Source: Fibrobacter sp. (GTDB lineage Bacteria; Fibrobacterota; Fibrobacteria; Fibrobacterales; Fibrobacteraceae). Taken from it: a stretch of DNA of 54,505 nt. The notes beneath the pieces were generated by a model, which worked only from the letters and a program-made list of their open reading frames with translations, searched no databases and was not told the origin of the DNA. Positions within the stretch are counted from its first letter, which is position 1, and every line of letters begins with the position of its first letter. The stretch covers positions 1-54,505 of the forward strand of contig JAFPWY010000005.1 of assembly GCA_017412605.1 (NCBI GenBank), in the 5' to 3' direction. Position numbers and translations under genes: made by a program. Below are positions 52,821-54,505 of the stretch, piece by piece.

Positions 52821-54505
52821 TTAACCTATGGATTTTACGACACAATTCGTGACGAACGTGTTTCCGTCGTAGAGCTTAATTTCCAAGCCTTCTTCCAGCG
52901 CAACGGATTGTGCCAGTTTTACCTGGTAGGGAATCGGCTTGCCCGGTTCGATCATGTAGACGTCGCTTGGAATCTCAAGCGTTCCGGCGACAACAGCGGT
53001 GCGGATATGGAATTGCGGGTTGGTTATCCTTTGCTGTGTTGGCCTACGGCCTCCTTCCTCTCTTGTTGGGGTTGGGATTTCTGTTCTGAAGAGGGTGCCT
53101 TCTTTTACGGTGTTCGGGGTCGCGACAACCATGCCTCTGACGACGTCGCCGCGGCCCGCTTCTCTGAGCAAAACACTTTTGGTGTCGCTGCTTCCGTTTG
53201 CGAGTTGCCGTCCCTCATCTGGACCGGCGAGGACTGTGTATACGGCTGTCTTGCCAAAGCCGATGCATTCCACTTTTTCGCCTGCATGGACGGTTCCCCG
53301 TTCTGGCTTGCCGCAAACGGCAAAACCGCTTCCAGTAATCGAGATGGCGTCGTCGACTGGCATGAGGAACGGTTCCTCTGGCTTTTTGGGCTTTTTGGGT
53401 GTTCTCGGAAGTCTCGTGATAATGCCCGCGCCAACGGTCCGGCCCCCTTCGCGAATAGCGAAGCGGAGATCCTTTTCCAAGGCGATGGGAGCGATTAGGT
53501 CCACGCTGATTTCTGCAGTGCTGCCTGGCGTTAGCATTTCGACCCCGTTAAGGAAATCGATCGTGCCGATCACGTCGGTGGTGCGGATGTAGAACTGCGG
53601 GCGGTAGCCGTTCATGATGGGGGTATGGCGTCCGCCTTCTTCCTTGGTTAAGATGTATATGAATGCGTCGAAAGAGGTCTGTGCGGTTACCGATTTGGGG
53701 GCGGCGAGGACCATGCCGCGCTTAATGTCGTTTTTGTTTGCGCCACGAAGAAGCAGACCGACATTGTCGCCCGCCTGGGCTTCGTCGAGGAGCTTGCGGA
53801 ACATTTCTACGCCCGTGATGACGTATTCGGCTGTTTCGCCGAAGCCCACGCATTCCACCTTGTCGTTCAGGTGAATGATGCCGCGCTCGATACGGCCTGT
53901 TGCTACGGTGCCGCGTCCGGTGATTGCGAAAACATCTTCGATGGGCATCAGGAACGGTTTGTTGATGTTGCGCTGCGGCAGAGCGATGTAGCTGTCGCAG
54001 GCGTCCATGAGGTCCATAATCTTGCCCTGGTAGAATCCGTCTCCTTCAAGGGCTCTGAGGGCGGAACCGCGGATGACGGGCGTGTTGTCTCCGTCAAATC
54101 CGTATCTGGAAAGAATGTCGCGGATTTCCATCTCGACGAGGTCGATTTGTTCTTCGTCGTCTATCAAGTCGCACTTGTTAAGGAATACGACGATGTATTT
54201 TACGCCGATTTGGTGTGCAAGCAAAACGTGCTCGCGAGTCTGGGGCATCGGGCCGTCAATGGCGGAAACAACGAGTATGGCGCCGTCCATTTGGGCGGCT
54301 CCGGTCACCATGTTTTTCACGTAATCGGCGTGCCCCGGGCAGTCGATATGCGCATAGTGGCGATTGGCTGTGGAGTATTCCACGTGCGAGGTGTTAATCG
54401 TGATGCCGCGTTCCTTCTCTTCGGGGGCGCTGTCGATTTCGTCGAATTGCTTGGCGCTGCAATAGCCTTTGGCGGCGAGGGTTACGGTGATTGCGGCGGT
54501 GAGGG
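52821..54505 (-). CDS. tuf: EF-Tu-like GTPase with duplicated domains 2 and 3 (5' end outside window)
   Basis: About 560 residues are visible; the start lies past the right edge. The GTPase domain is recognisable by [23 protein letters not shown] (G3), NKCDL (G4) and GSALRALEG (G5). Domain 2 starts [17 protein letters not shown], and domain 3 ends in the canonical [20 protein letters not shown], where normal EF-Tu (about 395 residues) would stop. Here a Lys/Pro linker [12 protein letters not shown] (about 53375-53410) leads into a second domain 2 ([29 protein letters not shown]) and second domain 3 ([16 protein letters not shown], ending VVKSIG), about 190 diverged residues. EF-Tu delivers aminoacyl-tRNA to the ribosome; what the extra half does is unknown. 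No secE or tRNA genes sit beside its visible 3' end. Confidence 0.88.
   Translation of the reverse strand, partial: LTAAITVTLAAKGYCSAKQFDEIDSAPEEKERGITINTSHVEYSTANRHYAHIDCPGHADYVKNMVTGAAQMDGAILVVSAIDGPMPQTREHVLLAHQIGVKYIVVFLNKCDLIDDEEQIDLVEMEIRDILSRYGFDGDNTPVIRGSALRALEGDGFYQGKIMDLMDACDSYIALPQRNINKPFLMPIEDVFAITGRGTVATGRIERGIIHLNDKVECVGFGETAEYVITGVEMFRKLLDEAQAGDNVGLLLRGANKNDIKRGMVLAAPKSVTAQTSFDAFIYILTKEEGGRHTPIMNGYRPQFYIRTTDVIGTIDFLNGVEMLTPGSTAEISVDLIAPIALEKDLRFAIREGGRTVGAGIITRLPRTPKKPKKPEEPFLMPVDDAISITGSGFAVCGKPERGTVHAGEKVECIGFGKTAVYTVLAGPDEGRQLANGSSDTKSVLLREAGRGDVVRGMVVATPNTVKEGTLFRTEIPTPTREEGGRRPTQQRITNPQFHIRTAVVAGTLEIPSDVYMIEPGKPIPYQVKLAQSVALEEGLEIKLYDGNTFVTNCVVKSIG

Overview
The window looks like a chromosomal segment of a Fibrobacter species. 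Five proteins carry the FISUMP ('Fibrobacter succinogenes major paralogous') signature, with cores such as GMPNRGTFTDERDGQ. Lipoproteins with Ser-rich linkers and very large secreted proteins also fit the FCB group. Identification is by reading motifs only; no search was run. No rRNA, tRNA, CRISPR array, insertion sequence or replication origin was seen.

Layout. (1) 1-8.3 kb, mostly housekeeping: the 3' end of ileS, two small envelope proteins, a minus-strand pair (MBL-fold lipoprotein and DUF4153 membrane protein), an alpha/beta hydrolase, and the electron-bifurcating pair nfnA-nfnB. (2) 8.5-14.4 kb: a tight cluster of a DUF4956 membrane protein, an HlyD-like adaptor, a TolC-like outer-membrane protein, a VTC-type polyphosphate polymerase and a lamin-tail-domain lipoprotein. 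It reads as a machine that makes a polymer in the cytoplasm and handles it across both membranes. (3) 14.5-19.7 kb: a second export operon (TolC, HlyD, two ABC-2 permeases) with no ATPase gene beside it. (4) 19.8-20.9 kb: a YugP-like zinc peptidase and a small CxxC protein.

(5) 20.9-39.8 kb is the accessory heart. A 3,964-residue secreted protein starts with a lipase-like domain that has lost its nucleophile and ends with LamG-like, CBM-like and sorting-type domains. It is followed by FISUMP lipoproteins and LolA-like periplasmic proteins. The 3' 1.2 kb of the giant gene, a FISUMP gene and a LolA-like gene recur 3.6-4.4 kb downstream, where the giant-gene copy is a frameshifted fragment. One FISUMP gene is broken at an A8 run. 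All five FISUMP lipoproteins have an acidic cluster just after the lipid-anchored Cys, resembling the Bacteroidetes lipoprotein surface-export signal. I therefore read this block as a surface-display locus with possibly dedicated carriers.

(6) 39.8-50.2 kb: scpA, a thioesterase, glmS, an FKBP-type isomerase, an M23 peptidase, two S41 peptidases and a leucine-rich-repeat protein. Heptanucleotide repeat arrays lie between genes here and at 19.7 kb, and one array forms the signal peptide of an S41 lipoprotein. (7) 50.4-54.5 kb: an AIPR-family (phage-resistance type) gene with palindromes upstream, a RelB/DinJ-like antitoxin without a toxin, and an EF-Tu-like gene cut by the window edge. After a complete EF-Tu body that protein carries a second, diverged copy of domains 2 and 3.
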